Part shown: positions 18,204 to 26,976 of the stretch, piece after piece
Position numbering within the stretch: the stretch's first letter is position 1
How the letters are laid out: each line of letters opens with the position of its first letter
DNA from: Variovorax sp. PBL-E5
Lineage (GTDB): Bacteria; Pseudomonadota; Gammaproteobacteria; Burkholderiales; Burkholderiaceae_C
Length of the DNA: 64,000 nucleotides
Reading direction: 5' to 3'
Assembly: GCF_901827185.1 (NCBI RefSeq)
Contig: NZ_LR594671.1
Location: 1,798,001 to 1,862,000 of the forward strand
The notes under the pieces: generated by a model
Seen by the model: the letters and a program-made list of their open reading frames with translations, nothing else
What the model was told of the DNA's origin: nothing
Database searches by the model: none
Translations under genes and position numbers: made by a program

Positions 18204-18968
18204 ATGAAGATACTTATTTCGAATGACGATGGTTTCCAGGCTCCGGGCGTCGTCGCGCTGCACGATGCGTTGAAGGAGATCGCGGAAGTCGAGGTGGTCG
18301 CTCCCGAGCACAACAACAGCGCGAAGTCGAACGCGCTCACCTTGTCCGCACCGCTCTATGTCCATACCGCGCACAACGGGTTCCGCTATGTGACCGGCAC
18401 GCCGGCCGATTGCGTTCACATCGCGCTCAAGGGCCTGCTCGACTACAGGCCCGACCTCGTGGTCTCGGGCATCAACAACGGCGCGAACATGGGCGACGAC
18501 ACGATCTACTCGGGCACCGTCGGCGCCGCCATGGAGGCCTATCTCTTCGGCATTCCGGCCATCGCTTTCTCGCAGATCGAGAAAGGTTGGGCGCACGTCG
18601 ATGCGGCAGCGCAGGTCGCGCGCAGGCTGGTCGAGCAGATCGAACGCGAACGCATGCTCGAAGGCTCGCCGTTCCTGCTCAACGTCAACGTGCCGAACCG
18701 GCCGTTCGACGAACTCAAGCCCGTCAAGGTCTGCAGACTCGGGCGCCGTCATGCGGCCGAGAAGGTCATCACGCAGGACAGCCCGCGCGGCGAGACGATG
18801 TACTGGATCGCCGGTGCGGGCGGCGCGAAGGACAGCGGCGAGGGCACGGATTTCCATGCCACCGCGGCAGGCCATGTCGCGTTGACGCCCTTGCAGATCG
18901 ACCTGACCGACCATGCGAGCCTCGGACAATGGCGCGAGACGATCGCACGTTTTTCCGAGCCGTCCTGA
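18204..18968 (+). CDS. surE: 5'/3'-nucleotidase SurE
   Basis: The 254-residue stationary-phase survival phosphatase dephosphorylates nucleoside 5'- and 3'-monophosphates and needs a divalent metal. The N-terminus MKILISNDDGFQAPG holds the metal-binding Asp pair, and PEHNNSAKSNALTL and SGINNGANMGDDTIYSGTVG complete the active site. It is the first gene of the conserved surE-pcm-nlpD-rpoS cluster; pcm begins 2 bp after its stop. A TACAAT -10-like box lies at 18178-18183. Confidence 0.97.
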   Translation: MKILISNDDGFQAPGVVALHDALKEIAEVEVVAPEHNNSAKSNALTLSAPLYVHTAHNGFRYVTGTPADCVHIALKGLLDYRPDLVVSGINNGANMGDDTIYSGTVGAAMEAYLFGIPAIAFSQIEKGWAHVDAAAQVARRLVEQIERERMLEGSPFLLNVNVPNRPFDELKPVKVCRLGRRHAAEKVITQDSPRGETMYWIAGAGGAKDSGEGTDFHATAAGHVALTPLQIDLTDHASLGQWRETIARFSEPS

Positions 18969-18969
18969 C

Positions 18970-19743
18970 ATGGCAAGTCAGCGCCCTGGATTCCCCGTCC
19001 GACTGACGCCGACCGCGGCTGCGGCAACGCAGGGTCGCAGACCTGCGGTGCCTGCCAAGCCGATGGTCCACGATGCGCCTTCGATGGCCTCGAACGCCGT
19101 GCGGGCTCGCATGGTTCAGCGACTCGCGGCGCAAGGGATCACCGATGGGCGTGTGCTGCGTGCGATGGGCACTGTCGAACGCCACCGTTTCGTCGACAGC
19201 GCGCTCGTGAATCAGGCCTATGAAGACACCAGCCTGCCGATCGGACTGGGCCAGACCATTTCCAAGCCGAACGTGGTGGCGCGCATGATCGAACTGCTGC
19301 TTGGAGCGCCGGCATTGGCGAACAAATCTGGCGATCGCCTGGGCCGGGTGCTCGAGATCGGCACCGGTTGCGGTTATCAGGCGGCGGTACTGAGCCATGT
19401 GGCGACCGAGGTCTACAGCATCGAGCGGCTGCGCGGACTGCACGAGAAGGCACGGGCCAATCTTCGTGCGTTCCGGCTGGCGACCGTTCACTTGCTGCTG
19501 GGCGATGGCATGGTGGGCTATCCGAAGGGCGCGCCCTATGCGGCAATCATTGCCGCGGCAGGCGGCGAGTCCGTGCCGGAAGCGTGGATCGCGCAGCTGG
19601 CGGTAGGGGGTCGGATCGTGGCGCCGACGCAATCGGCGACGGGCGGACAGGCCTTGGTCGTGATAGACAAAACCGCACGCGGACTGGAGCGCCGCATTCT
19701 TGAGGCGGTTCACTTTGTCCCCCTAAAATCGGGAATTGCTTGA
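18970..19743 (+). CDS. pcm: protein-L-isoaspartate O-methyltransferase
   Basis: The 257-residue SAM-dependent methyltransferase repairs isoaspartyl residues in aged proteins. Features are the substrate loop (GLGQTISKPNVVARMIELL), SAM motif I VLEIGTGCGYQAAVLSH and motif II around GDGMVGYPKGAPYAAIIAAA. About 50 N-terminal residues precede the core, which is longer than E. coli Pcm (208 residues); the extension is Pro/Ala-rich and its role is unknown. ATG 18970 directly follows the surE stop. It overlaps the TTG in front of nlpD. Confidence 0.94.
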   Translation: MASQRPGFPVRLTPTAAAATQGRRPAVPAKPMVHDAPSMASNAVRARMVQRLAAQGITDGRVLRAMGTVERHRFVDSALVNQAYEDTSLPIGLGQTISKPNVVARMIELLLGAPALANKSGDRLGRVLEIGTGCGYQAAVLSHVATEVYSIERLRGLHEKARANLRAFRLATVHLLLGDGMVGYPKGAPYAAIIAAAGGESVPEAWIAQLAVGGRIVAPTQSATGGQALVVIDKTARGLERRILEAVHFVPLKSGIA

Positions 19744-19754
19744 AGGACGAACAC

Positions 19755-20660
19755 ATGCAGGGTATTGGCAATCGGAGCTGGCTTGCCGGCGTCACGCTGG
19801 TTATTTCGCTCGTGATTGCGGGGTGCGCCGCGGACCGCGGCCCCGCACCGGTCGAAGACCGCGGGACCATGACACGCGCACCCGCTGTCAACCTCGGCGC
19901 CAATGGGCCGGGCGTTCCGCCCATCACCACGGACGCATCCGGCAAGCCGCTTCCGGGCATCGAGAACTACGGCAAGCCGGGCTACTACGCCGTGCGTCCG
20001 GGCGACACCATTCGCCGCATCGGCACGGAAACCAATCAGAATTGGCGCGACATCGCCAAGTGGAACAATCTCGACAACCCCGACCTGATCGAAGTCGGCC
20101 AGGTTCTGCGCGTGATTCCGCCGGTCGGCGCCGCCGAGGCCGCCGCCGTCGCAACCCGGCCCGGTACGCCGGCCAGCGCCGCGCCCATCGCAAGTGCGGC
20201 TTCCGCGCCGGCAGTGGTGGCCTCGGCCTCCGCAGTGAAGCCGGCCACGCCGCCCGTCAGCACTGCGCCGCCCGCGGCTGCTTCCGGCGACGAGGACGTG
20301 GGTTGGATCTGGCCTGCACAAGGCGCGTTGATCGCCGGCTTCGATGAAGCGAAGAACAAGGGCCTGGACATCGGCGGCAAGGCCGGCGACCCCGTGCTTG
20401 CCGCAGCCGACGGACGGGTCGTCTATGCGGGCGCCGGCCTGCGCGGCTATGGCAACCTGATCATCCTCAAGCACAACAACACCTACCTCACGGCCTATGC
20501 GCACAACCGCACGCTGCTGGTGAAGGAAGACCAGTCGGTGCAAAAGGGCCAGAAGATCGCAGAGATGGGCAGCAGCGACGCCGACCGCGTGAAGCTGCAT
20601 TTCGAGATACGCCGTCAGGGCAAGCCGGTCGATCCGGCGCGCTACCTGCCCGCGCGTTAG
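19755..20660 (+). CDS. nlpD: NlpD-type LysM/M23 lipoprotein, amidase activator
   Basis: The 301-residue outer-membrane lipoprotein has a signal peptide ending in a lipobox LVIAGC (Cys24). A LysM peptidoglycan-binding domain follows (YAVRPGDTIRRIG to VGQVLRVIPP), then an Ala/Pro linker, then a C-terminal LytM/M23 domain. The first zinc-ligand His is missing (GLDIGG where active enzymes have HxGxD), as in NlpD/EnvC activators of cell-wall amidases; KLHFEIR is kept. ATG 19755 was chosen over TTG 19740 because GAAGGA is seven bases before it. It probably carries the rpoS promoter, as in other proteobacteria. Confidence 0.93.
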   Translation: MQGIGNRSWLAGVTLVISLVIAGCAADRGPAPVEDRGTMTRAPAVNLGANGPGVPPITTDASGKPLPGIENYGKPGYYAVRPGDTIRRIGTETNQNWRDIAKWNNLDNPDLIEVGQVLRVIPPVGAAEAAAVATRPGTPASAAPIASAASAPAVVASASAVKPATPPVSTAPPAAASGDEDVGWIWPAQGALIAGFDEAKNKGLDIGGKAGDPVLAAADGRVVYAGAGLRGYGNLIILKHNNTYLTAYAHNRTLLVKEDQSVQKGQKIAEMGSSDADRVKLHFEIRRQGKPVDPARYLPAR

Positions 20661-20664
20661 CGCC

Positions 20665-21696
20665 ATGACCAACGCTCGCCCTCATCGCACCCCGGTCGTG
20701 CGGCGAAAGGCGGGCAACGGCAGCGTGGCGGACTTCGGGCCTGCCACTCCGGCCTTTCCTTCCGACCACGTTGCAGATCGGCCGGACGACGAGGTCGCTC
20801 GCGAAGATCCTCGCGACGCTGCACTGCAGGACCTGGGCAGCGAGGGCGGCGATTCGTTGACGGTCTATCTGCGCGAGATCCGGCGCACGCAGCTGTTCAC
20901 GCCCGACCAGGAATATCAAACCGCCTGCGCGGCGCGCAACGGCGATTTCGCAGCGCGTCAATCGATGATCGAGCACAACCTGCGGCTCGTCGTCAACATC
21001 GCGAAGGCATATCTTGGCCGGGGCGTGCCGCTGCAGGATCTGATCGAGGAAGGCAATCTGGGCCTGATGCATGCGATCAACAAGTTCGAGCCCGAGCGCG
21101 GATTCCGCTTCTCGACCTACGCGACGTGGTGGATTCGGCAGTCGATCGAGCGTGCCGCGATGATGCAGGCGCGGGCGATCCGTTTGCCCGTTCACGTGGT
21201 GCGCGAACTGCAGCAGGTGATACGGGCGCGTCGATCGCTCGAGGGGGATGCGGAATTCATCGCCCGACGGCCTGACGGCGTGAGGGTCGAGGACGTTGCG
21301 GCGCTGTTGGGTCGCGAGGTGCGGGAGGTCGCCGAGCTCATGGCGCTCGCAGAGGCTCCGCGCTCGCTCGACACGGCCAGCGAGCGAGGCGACGACAGCT
21401 TCACGCTCGCCGACACCGTGGCCTCGGAGGACGAGGCGGGCGACCCGACCGGTGTGACCCAGACGCACGAAGTCGAAAAACTTCTGAACCAATGGATCCA
21501 TGCCTTGACCGAGCGTGAGCGCGAAGTGCTCGAAGGCCGCTATGGCTTGCACGATCGCGATCCGGAGACGCTCGAGGTCTTGAGCACACGTCTCGGCCTC
21601 ACGCGGGAGCGCGTGCGGCAGATCCAGAACGAAGCGCTTGCCAAGATGCGGCGCCAACTCGTGCGCGCGGGCGTACGGCGCGACGCACTCCTTTAG
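20665..21696 (+). CDS. rpoS: RNA polymerase sigma factor RpoS
   Basis: The 343-residue group-2 sigma-70 factor has region 1.2 (DSLTVYLREIRRTQLFT), region 2 (HNLRLVVNIAKAYLGRGVPLQDLIEEGNLGL, with RFSTYATWWIRQSIERA at 2.3-2.4), region 3 and region 4.2 (LTRERVRQIQNEALAKMRR). It lacks a full region 1.1, and with its position after nlpD this supports the stationary-phase/general stress factor rather than RpoD. ATG 20665 starts 4 bp after the nlpD stop. Confidence 0.95.
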   Translation: MTNARPHRTPVVRRKAGNGSVADFGPATPAFPSDHVADRPDDEVAREDPRDAALQDLGSEGGDSLTVYLREIRRTQLFTPDQEYQTACAARNGDFAARQSMIEHNLRLVVNIAKAYLGRGVPLQDLIEEGNLGLMHAINKFEPERGFRFSTYATWWIRQSIERAAMMQARAIRLPVHVVRELQQVIRARRSLEGDAEFIARRPDGVRVEDVAALLGREVREVAELMALAEAPRSLDTASERGDDSFTLADTVASEDEAGDPTGVTQTHEVEKLLNQWIHALTEREREVLEGRYGLHDRDPETLEVLSTRLGLTRERVRQIQNEALAKMRRQLVRAGVRRDALL

Positions 21697-21739
21697 CGCT
21701 GGGGTCGGTCAGGGCTTGCCGCCCTGAGACAATCCGTGC

Positions 21740-23173
21740 ATGACGGATTCGACTGAGAAGAAGGAAGCGCAGAGCCTGCGCAATGAATGGCTGCACGTCG
21801 AGTCGCTCGATCTCGACGCGCAGGGCGTGGCGCACAAGGCCGACGGCATGGTCGTCTTCATCGAGGGCGCTCTGCCGTTCGAGGACGTGCAGTTCAACGT
21901 GCATCGCAAGAAGAACAATTGGGAGCAGGGGACGGTAACTGCGATTGCTCGCGAGTCGTCACAGCGCGTGCGGCCGGGTTGTCCGCATTTCGGCTTGCAC
22001 ACCGGCGCCTGCGGCGGTTGCAAGATGCAGCATCTCGATCCGGCAGCGCAAGTCGCGGTGAAGCAGCGCGCGCTGGAGGACAACCTGTGGCACCTCGGCA
22101 AGGTGCGGCCGGAGAACATGATGCGGCCTCTCGAGGGGCCGACCTGGCACTATCGCTATCGCGCGCGCCTGTCGGTGCGCCACGTGGTGAAGAAAGGCAC
22201 GGTGCTGATCGGGTTTCACGAGAGGAAGAGCCGCTATCTTGCAGACATGAAGGTGTGTCCGGTCTTGCCGGCGCAGGTCAGCGACATGCTCATGCCGCTG
22301 CGCGAGCTCATCGGATCAATGGACGCGCGCGATACCTGCCCGCAGATCGAGCTGGCCTGCGGCGATGCGCCGGGCGGCGCGGCGCTCGGGGTGATCGCGT
22401 TGGTGTTGCGGCATCTGGCGCCGCTGTCAGTCGCGGACGTGGATCGGCTCAAGGCCTTCGCGGTGCAGCACGTGGGAGTCCAGTGGTGGCTGCAGGCGAA
22501 GGGGCCCGAGACGGTCAAGCTGCTCGAACACGGCAAGCCGACGCTTTCCTACGAACTGCCGGAGTTCGGCATTACGATGCCCTTCAAGCCGACCGATTTC
22601 ACGCAGGTCAATCCGCACATCAATCGTGCGCTGGTGAGCCGCGCGTTGCGCCTGCTCGATGTGCAACCCGACGAGCGGGTCATCGACTGGTTCTGCGGTC
22701 TCGGCAATTTCACGCTGCCGCTCGCGAGCCGCGCGCGCGAAGTGCTGGGCATCGAAGGCAGCGACACGCTGGTGATGCGGGCAGCGGACAACTTCGAGCG
22801 CAATCGCGCCGCCGCAGCAGGTCGGCCTGCACTGGCTGCGACTAGCTTCGTCGCGCGCAACCTGTTCGAGATGACGCCCGCGATGCTCGTGGCCGATGGG
22901 GCTGCCGACAAGTGGCTGGTCGATCCGCCGCGTGAAGGCGCGTTTGCCTTGGCCAAGGCGCTCGCCGATCTGCACCAGCAGACCGAAGCTCATCCGGGCA
23001 ATTGGGTGCCACCGAAGCGGATCGTCTATGTGAGCTGCAACCCCTCGACGCTGGCACGCGATGCCGGGCTGCTGGTGCACCAGGCCGGCTATCGATGTAC
23101 CTTTGCAGGGGTGGTCAACATGTTCCCGCACACGGCGCACGTGGAATCGATCGCGGTATTCGAGCGCGCATGA
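21740..23173 (+). CDS. rlmD: 23S rRNA (uracil-1939-C5)-methyltransferase
   Basis: The 477-residue SAM-dependent rRNA methyltransferase has an N-terminal TRAM domain, then cysteines C81, C91, C94 ([14 protein letters not shown]) and C173 that fit the [4Fe-4S] cluster of RlmD. The Rossmann core contains [16 protein letters not shown]. The catalytic loop [12 protein letters not shown] gives C433 as the nucleophile. It follows rpoS by 43 bp and ends at a bidirectional terminator shared with the convergent membrane-protein gene. Confidence 0.94.
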   Translation: MTDSTEKKEAQSLRNEWLHVESLDLDAQGVAHKADGMVVFIEGALPFEDVQFNVHRKKNNWEQGTVTAIARESSQRVRPGCPHFGLHTGACGGCKMQHLDPAAQVAVKQRALEDNLWHLGKVRPENMMRPLEGPTWHYRYRARLSVRHVVKKGTVLIGFHERKSRYLADMKVCPVLPAQVSDMLMPLRELIGSMDARDTCPQIELACGDAPGGAALGVIALVLRHLAPLSVADVDRLKAFAVQHVGVQWWLQAKGPETVKLLEHGKPTLSYELPEFGITMPFKPTDFTQVNPHINRALVSRALRLLDVQPDERVIDWFCGLGNFTLPLASRAREVLGIEGSDTLVMRAADNFERNRAAAAGRPALAATSFVARNLFEMTPAMLVADGAADKWLVDPPREGAFALAKALADLHQQTEAHPGNWVPPKRIVYVSCNPSTLARDAGLLVHQAGYRCTFAGVVNMFPHTAHVESIAVFERA

Positions 23174-23194
23174 AAAAGGGCCCGAAGGCCCTTT
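23173..23194 (+). terminator. bidirectional terminator between rlmD and the Bax-inhibitor-like gene
   Basis: An 8-bp stem AAAGGGCC/GGCCCTTT with loop CGAA immediately follows the rlmD stop codon and lies 22 bp from the end of the convergent gene. Confidence 0.75.
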
Positions 23195-23215
23195 CCCATC
23201 GACGCGCAAAAGCGC

Positions 23216-23917
23216 TCAGTCTCGTTCGCCGCCAAAGATGCCGAGCAATGCCAGAAGACTCTGGAACACATTGAAGAGGTCCAGATACAAAGCCAGTGTG
23301 GCGCTGATGTAGTTGGTCTCGCCGCCGTCCATGATCTGCTTCAGGTCGTAGAGCATGAACGCGGAGAAGATGCCGATCGCCGCGACCGAGATGGCCAGCA
23401 TGCCTGCGCTCGAGCCGACGAAGATGTTGATGATCGCGCCGAACATCAACACCATTGCGCCGACGAAGAGCCACTTGCCCATGCCGGACAGATCACGCTT
23501 GATCACCGTTGCGACGGAGGCCATCACGAAGAACACCCCCGCGGTGCCGCCGAATGCGGTCATGATCAACTCGGGGCCGTTCTTGAAGCCGAGCACCATC
23601 GCGATCAGGCGCGACAGCATGACGCCCATGAAGAAGGTGAAGGCAAGCAGGATCGGTACGCCGGCGGCCGAATTCTTCGTCTTCTCGATCGCGAACATGA
23701 AGCCGAAGGCGCCAACCATGAACACCATGAGCCCGAGTCCCCCGGTCAGCGAGCGGGTGACGCCGGTGGCCACCCCGAACCAGGCGCCCAGCACGGTGGG
23801 CAGCAGGCTCAGCGCCAGCAGCCAGTAGGTATTGCGCAGAACGCGCTGGCGCTCTGCCTGCGGCAGCGTCTGGCCATAGCCGACGGAGGTGTCGAGGGTG
23901 TTGACGCGGTCGTTCAT
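23216..23917 (-). CDS. Bax inhibitor-1/YccA family membrane protein
   Basis: The 233-residue protein has seven predicted transmembrane helices and the BI-1 (TMBIM/LFG) family pattern, including the C-terminal FMLYDLKQIMDGGETNYISATLALYLD segment, whose acidic residues form the pH-sensing pair in BsYetJ. Bacterial members are calcium-leak channels or FtsH modulators (YccA). ATG 23917 is chosen because it gives the polar N-terminal tail MNDRVNTLDTS; the open frame runs further upstream without conservation. Confidence 0.9.
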   Translation of the reverse strand: MNDRVNTLDTSVGYGQTLPQAERQRVLRNTYWLLALSLLPTVLGAWFGVATGVTRSLTGGLGLMVFMVGAFGFMFAIEKTKNSAAGVPILLAFTFFMGVMLSRLIAMVLGFKNGPELIMTAFGGTAGVFFVMASVATVIKRDLSGMGKWLFVGAMVLMFGAIINIFVGSSAGMLAISVAAIGIFSAFMLYDLKQIMDGGETNYISATLALYLDLFNVFQSLLALLGIFGGERD

Positions 23918-24092
23918 TGCCGAAACTCCTGGTGGTTGCTGCAATGCTGCAGTTGCGGGCATTCTAGGATGCTGCAAGGGCTTGCCGCGACGAAAGACCC
24001 GCATTCGCATGTTCCTAAAGCTAAAGACCGTAGGGCTTCATGCGGGATGTGGGCGCTATGCTTGCAGGTTGCGCAACTTTCTGACCAAGACC

Positions 24093-24500
24093 ATGAAGAC
24101 CAAATCATTCCTCGAACTCGCTGATGTCAAGACGATCGCCGCAGCGGCGGAGGCCGAAGCCCAGAAGAACAATTGGGCAGTGACGATCGCGATCGCCGAC
24201 GACGCGGGCAACCTGCTGTGGTTGCAGCGGCTGGACGGGGCCGCGGCGCTTTCGTCTCATATCGCCCCTGCCAAGGCCCATACCGCGGCGATGGGTCGGC
24301 GTGACAGCAAGGGCTATGAAGACATCATCAATGGCGGCCGCACTGCATTCCTGACGGTGCCCGGCATCGAGGGGCTGCTGGAAGGCGGCGTGCCGATCGT
24401 CAAGGACGGCCATGTGATCGGCGCTGTCGGCGTCAGTGGCGTCAAGTCGAACGAAGACGCGCAGATCGCCAAGGCAGGAATCGCCGCGCTCGGTCTCTGA
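24093..24500 (+). CDS. GlcG/HbpS family heme-binding-like protein
   Basis: The 135-residue cytoplasmic protein of the GlcG/HbpS (DUF336) family is a PAS-like small alpha/beta fold. Family motifs are VTIAIADDAGNLLWLQRLDGA, KAHTAA and GGVPI-x-GAVGVSG near the end. HbpS from Streptomyces binds heme and extracellular iron; most proteobacterial members are uncharacterised. It lies beside the iron genes (hemP is 178 bp away, convergent), which makes a heme or iron link plausible but unproven. Confidence 0.8.
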   Translation: MKTKSFLELADVKTIAAAAEAEAQKNNWAVTIAIADDAGNLLWLQRLDGAAALSSHIAPAKAHTAAMGRRDSKGYEDIINGGRTAFLTVPGIEGLLEGGVPIVKDGHVIGAVGVSGVKSNEDAQIAKAGIAALGL

Positions 24501-24520
24501 TCGCGCGACGTTTCCAACGC

Positions 24521-24547
24521 AAACGCCGACCCGAGGGTCGGCGTTTT
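24521..24547 (+). terminator. terminator after the GlcG-like gene
   Basis: A hairpin AACGCCGACC/GGTCGGCGTT with loop CGAG is followed by a short T run. Confidence 0.85.
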
Positions 24548-24677
24548 GCTTGACGGGGTTCAAGGTGGAAAAAAGCTTGGCTAGTCGGCGAACCGTTGGC
24601 TAGCAAAAAACGACCCTTTGGAGATGAATCTCCTCGAGTCGCCCCACGATGAAACTTGCGCGGAAGGCGGCTGATGG

Positions 24678-24890
24678 CTATTTGGTCAGGATCAGCTTGC
24701 CGAGTTTGGTGGCCTGAAGACGATAGAGCGAGCCGTTGTGCATGATCCCGACGGTCTTGCTGCCCTTGAGGAGTTCGGCGCTTTCGAGCAGCGGGGCAGG
24801 GCGCACCGCTTCGTTCGCAGCGCGACCGCCGGACGATGCGCCCGGGGCGGGATGGCTCAGAACGGAGAAGGCATTGGGCGTGGCTTGCAT
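24678..24890 (-). CDS. hemP: hemin uptake protein HemP
   Basis: The 70-residue protein has the HemP core SAELLKGSKTVGIMHNGSLYRLQATKLGKLILTK in its C-terminal half and an Ala/Pro-rich N-terminal half. HemP (HmuP) acts in heme uptake and, in Burkholderia and Bradyrhizobium, as a small DNA-binding activator of the heme receptor. It lies downstream of tonB-exbB-exbD on the same strand, but a Fur box at 24920-24934, directly upstream, implies its own iron-regulated promoter. No dedicated heme receptor is visible in this window. Confidence 0.85.
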   Translation of the reverse strand: MQATPNAFSVLSHPAPGASSGGRAANEAVRPAPLLESAELLKGSKTVGIMHNGSLYRLQATKLGKLILTK

Positions 24891-24913
24891 CGGAAGGCCT
24901 TTTCAAAACGATT

Positions 24914-24936
24914 GTTGAATGATAATTGTTATCAAC
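24914..24936. promoter_or_regulatory. Fur box upstream of hemP
   Basis: The core TGATAATTGTTATCA (24920-24934) is a 7-1-7 Fur palindrome, extended by outer GTTGA/TCAAC arms. It is 30 bp from the hemP start, in an AT-rich island of otherwise GC-rich sequence. Confidence 0.85.
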
Positions 24937-24978
24937 AAAAAGTCAATCGTGCGAGCCGATCATTCGCGTTGCGTGCAG

Positions 24979-25392
24979 CTACTTCGGATCGGGCTCCGTG
25001 ATGAAGCCGATCTTGCGCAGGCCCGCTTCGCGCGCTGCCGACATGGCTTGCGCGACGCGCTCGTAGCGCACTGCCTTGTCGCCGCGAATATGCAGTTCGG
25101 GCTGCGGATCCTTGGCGGCTTCCGTGGCCAATCGCGGCTCCAGGTCGGCATCCGCGATCTTCTGGTCGTTCCAGTAGTAGCTGCCGTCGGCGGTCACCGA
25201 GAACAGGATGTTCTGCGGCTTGGTCTGCTCGGGCTCGCTCGTGGCGCGAGGCAGATCGATGTTGACCGCGTGCTTCATGACCGGCACGGTGATGATGAAG
25301 ATGATCAGGAGAACGAGCATGACGTCCACCAGCGGCGTCATGTTGATCTCGTTCATCACCTCATCGGGTTCGTCCTGGGTTCCGAAGGCCAT
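24979..25392 (-). CDS. exbD: biopolymer transport protein ExbD
   Basis: The 137-residue inner-membrane subunit of the TonB energising motor has a short cytoplasmic N-terminus, then one transmembrane helix starting MTPLVDVMLVLLIIF, where the Asp is the proton-carrying residue conserved in ExbD/TolR/MotB. A periplasmic domain (about 45-137) contains LHIRGDKAVRYERV. It is 5 bp after exbB and last before hemP. TolR is the alternative family, but the tonB context favours ExbD. Confidence 0.93.
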   Translation of the reverse strand: MAFGTQDEPDEVMNEINMTPLVDVMLVLLIIFIITVPVMKHAVNIDLPRATSEPEQTKPQNILFSVTADGSYYWNDQKIADADLEPRLATEAAKDPQPELHIRGDKAVRYERVAQAMSAAREAGLRKIGFITEPDPK

Positions 25393-25397
25393 GGTGT

Positions 25398-26114
25398 TCA
25401 GACTTTCTTGAGCGGCACGACCGTCGCTTCGACGCTGCCGCTCTGCACGCGTGCGCCGGTCACGAAGTAGGCGTGCAGATCATGGGCGAAGCTGTTGAGC
25501 TTGGTCAGCACGAATTTGTTGCCGCGCACCAGCGCGTTGTAGCCGAGCACTGCGGGGATCGCGACCGCAAGACCCATCGCCGTCATGATCAGGGCCTCGC
25601 CGATGGGGCCGGCCACCTTGTCGATCGTTGCCTGGCCCGCCGTGCTGATGCTCATCAACGCGTGATAGATACCCCACACCGTGCCGAAGAGGCCAATGAA
25701 GGGCGCGGTCGAACCGACGGAGGCCAGGACGGCGAGGCCCGTTTGCAGACGCGCCGTGAATTCGTCGATGCCATTGCGCAGCGCGCGCGTGATCCAGTCG
25801 CTCACGTCGAGCGCGTCGTGCAGATGCGCCTTGGTGTTGCGATGGTGCGCGGCTGCTTCGCGGCCTTCGAGCGCGAGCGCGCGAAAGGGGTTGCTGTCGT
25901 CCTTGCCCAGCTTGTTCAGCGCAGTCGCGAAGTCTTCGCTGTGCCAGAAGTCGGCGGAATGCTTGGCGAGTCGCTTGTATTTGATGACATCGAGCGCCTT
26001 GATCATGATCACGATCCACGACGCAAGCGACATGCCGACCAGCAGCACGGCGACCGCCTTGGTGACAAGGTCGCCCTGATGCCACAGGTTCATCAGGCCA
26101 AATTGGGAATCCAT
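25398..26114 (-). CDS. exbB: MotA/TolQ/ExbB proton channel protein ExbB
   Basis: The 238-residue inner-membrane protein has three transmembrane helices (about 16-36, 130-150 and 170-195). The signature LASVGSTAPFIGLFGTVWGIYHAL spans TM2, and GPIGEALIMTAMGLAVAIPAV holds the conserved Thr/Glu region of TM3. It forms the pentameric channel around ExbD that drives TonB. ATG 26114 is 14 bp after the tonB stop. Confidence 0.95.
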   Translation of the reverse strand: MDSQFGLMNLWHQGDLVTKAVAVLLVGMSLASWIVIMIKALDVIKYKRLAKHSADFWHSEDFATALNKLGKDDSNPFRALALEGREAAAHHRNTKAHLHDALDVSDWITRALRNGIDEFTARLQTGLAVLASVGSTAPFIGLFGTVWGIYHALMSISTAGQATIDKVAGPIGEALIMTAMGLAVAIPAVLGYNALVRGNKFVLTKLNSFAHDLHAYFVTGARVQSGSVEATVVPLKKV

Positions 26115-26128
26115 AAATGCTCCAAAAA

Positions 26129-26836
26129 CTACTGGGTGAGTGTGAAATTGAAAGGCGCCTTCAGCAGGTAGACGGTCGCCTCGTTGGCGCCAGGCTGCCT
26201 GAAAGGCGTTACTTGCGATGACAGTGCGGCGTCGCGTGCTGCTTGATCGAGCCGGTCGTAACCGCTGGATTTGAAAATCTCTGCGCGCTTGGGAATGCCG
26301 GCGTTGTTGAAATAGACCGCCACGATGACGACGCCCGCTTCGCCCAGCCGCTTGCTCATCGCTGGGTAGGTGACGCGGGGCTCGCGGATGTATTGGGTTT
26401 GGCCCTGCGTGACCTCCACCAGCTTGGGTGCCGGCGGCGCCGGTGGTGGCGCCGGCGGTGCGGGGGGGGCAGGCGGGGCAGGGGGCGCTATCGGTGCCGG
26501 GGGAGGCGGCTCGATAACGCCTGTGGGCGCATTGGGCGCGGGCGCCGGTTTGGGCTCCCGTATGGCTTGCGGCCGAGGCGGTGGCGGGGTCCTGGTGATC
26601 TCTCGCCTGGGTGGCGGAGGCGGAGGAGGCGGCGGTTCCGCGGGCTTGGGCGGCTCGATCAACTGGCTCAGGATTTCGACGGGGACGATCACTTCCGCAG
26701 CGCGGCGAATCAATCCGGTCTGGAGCGCCCACAGTGCAGCAATATGGAACAACACCACGCTGCCCGCGATGACGGCATTGCGCGAAAGGCCGAAGGCCGA
26801 GGTGGAAGGCGAGGAAAAGCGGTCAGACACGATCAA
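26129..26836 (-). CDS. tonB: energy transducer TonB
   Basis: The 235-residue TonB has an N-terminal transmembrane anchor (about residues 20-42) with the SxxxH-type face (SVVLFHIAALW), a long Pro-rich periplasmic linker (about 60-138: runs of PPPPPPPPP, then PPAPPAPPAPP), and a C-terminal TonB domain with EPRVTYPAMSKRLGEAGVVIVAVYFNNAGIP. It transmits proton-motive force to outer-membrane receptors. The start is TTG 26836 or GTG 26830; the only nearby ATG is out of frame. A run of eight C residues in the linker (26462-26469) is a possible slippage site. Confidence 0.92.
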   Translation of the reverse strand: MIVSDRFSSPSTSAFGLSRNAVIAGSVVLFHIAALWALQTGLIRRAAEVIVPVEILSQLIEPPKPAEPPPPPPPPPRREITRTPPPPRPQAIREPKPAPAPNAPTGVIEPPPPAPIAPPAPPAPPAPPAPPPAPPAPKLVEVTQGQTQYIREPRVTYPAMSKRLGEAGVVIVAVYFNNAGIPKRAEIFKSSGYDRLDQAARDAALSSQVTPFRQPGANEATVYLLKAPFNFTLTQ

Positions 26837-26901
26837 CCATTCGAGTGCGAGCCCTTGGAAAAGGTGCCCGGATGCAGCAGAACCGCGAATTACTGATGGG
26901 G

Positions 26902-26976
26902 CTACTTATGAAAGATCCACCAGGCCGAGCCGGCGACGAAGATCAGGCTACCGCCGAGTGCCGAGAAGAATTCCAT
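26902..26976 (-). CDS. possible 24-residue membrane miniprotein
   Basis: A short open frame encodes one hydrophobic helix (MEFFSALGGSLIFVAGSAWW, then IFHK) with a basic C-terminal end, the layout of a single-pass bacterial small membrane protein. The minus strand carries GGAAGG about 9-14 bases before its ATG. It starts inside the last codons of bfd and ends 65 bp before tonB, so it would be in the same transcript. Homology is not recognised and expression is unproven; coding potential rests only on the ribosome-binding site and hydrophobicity. Confidence 0.4.
   Translation of the reverse strand: MEFFSALGGSLIFVAGSAWWIFHK

Noticed and set aside
26115..26732. N-terminal extension of ExbB through the tonB gene
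   Set aside because: It overlaps tonB in another frame; the ATG at 26114 matches the family start.
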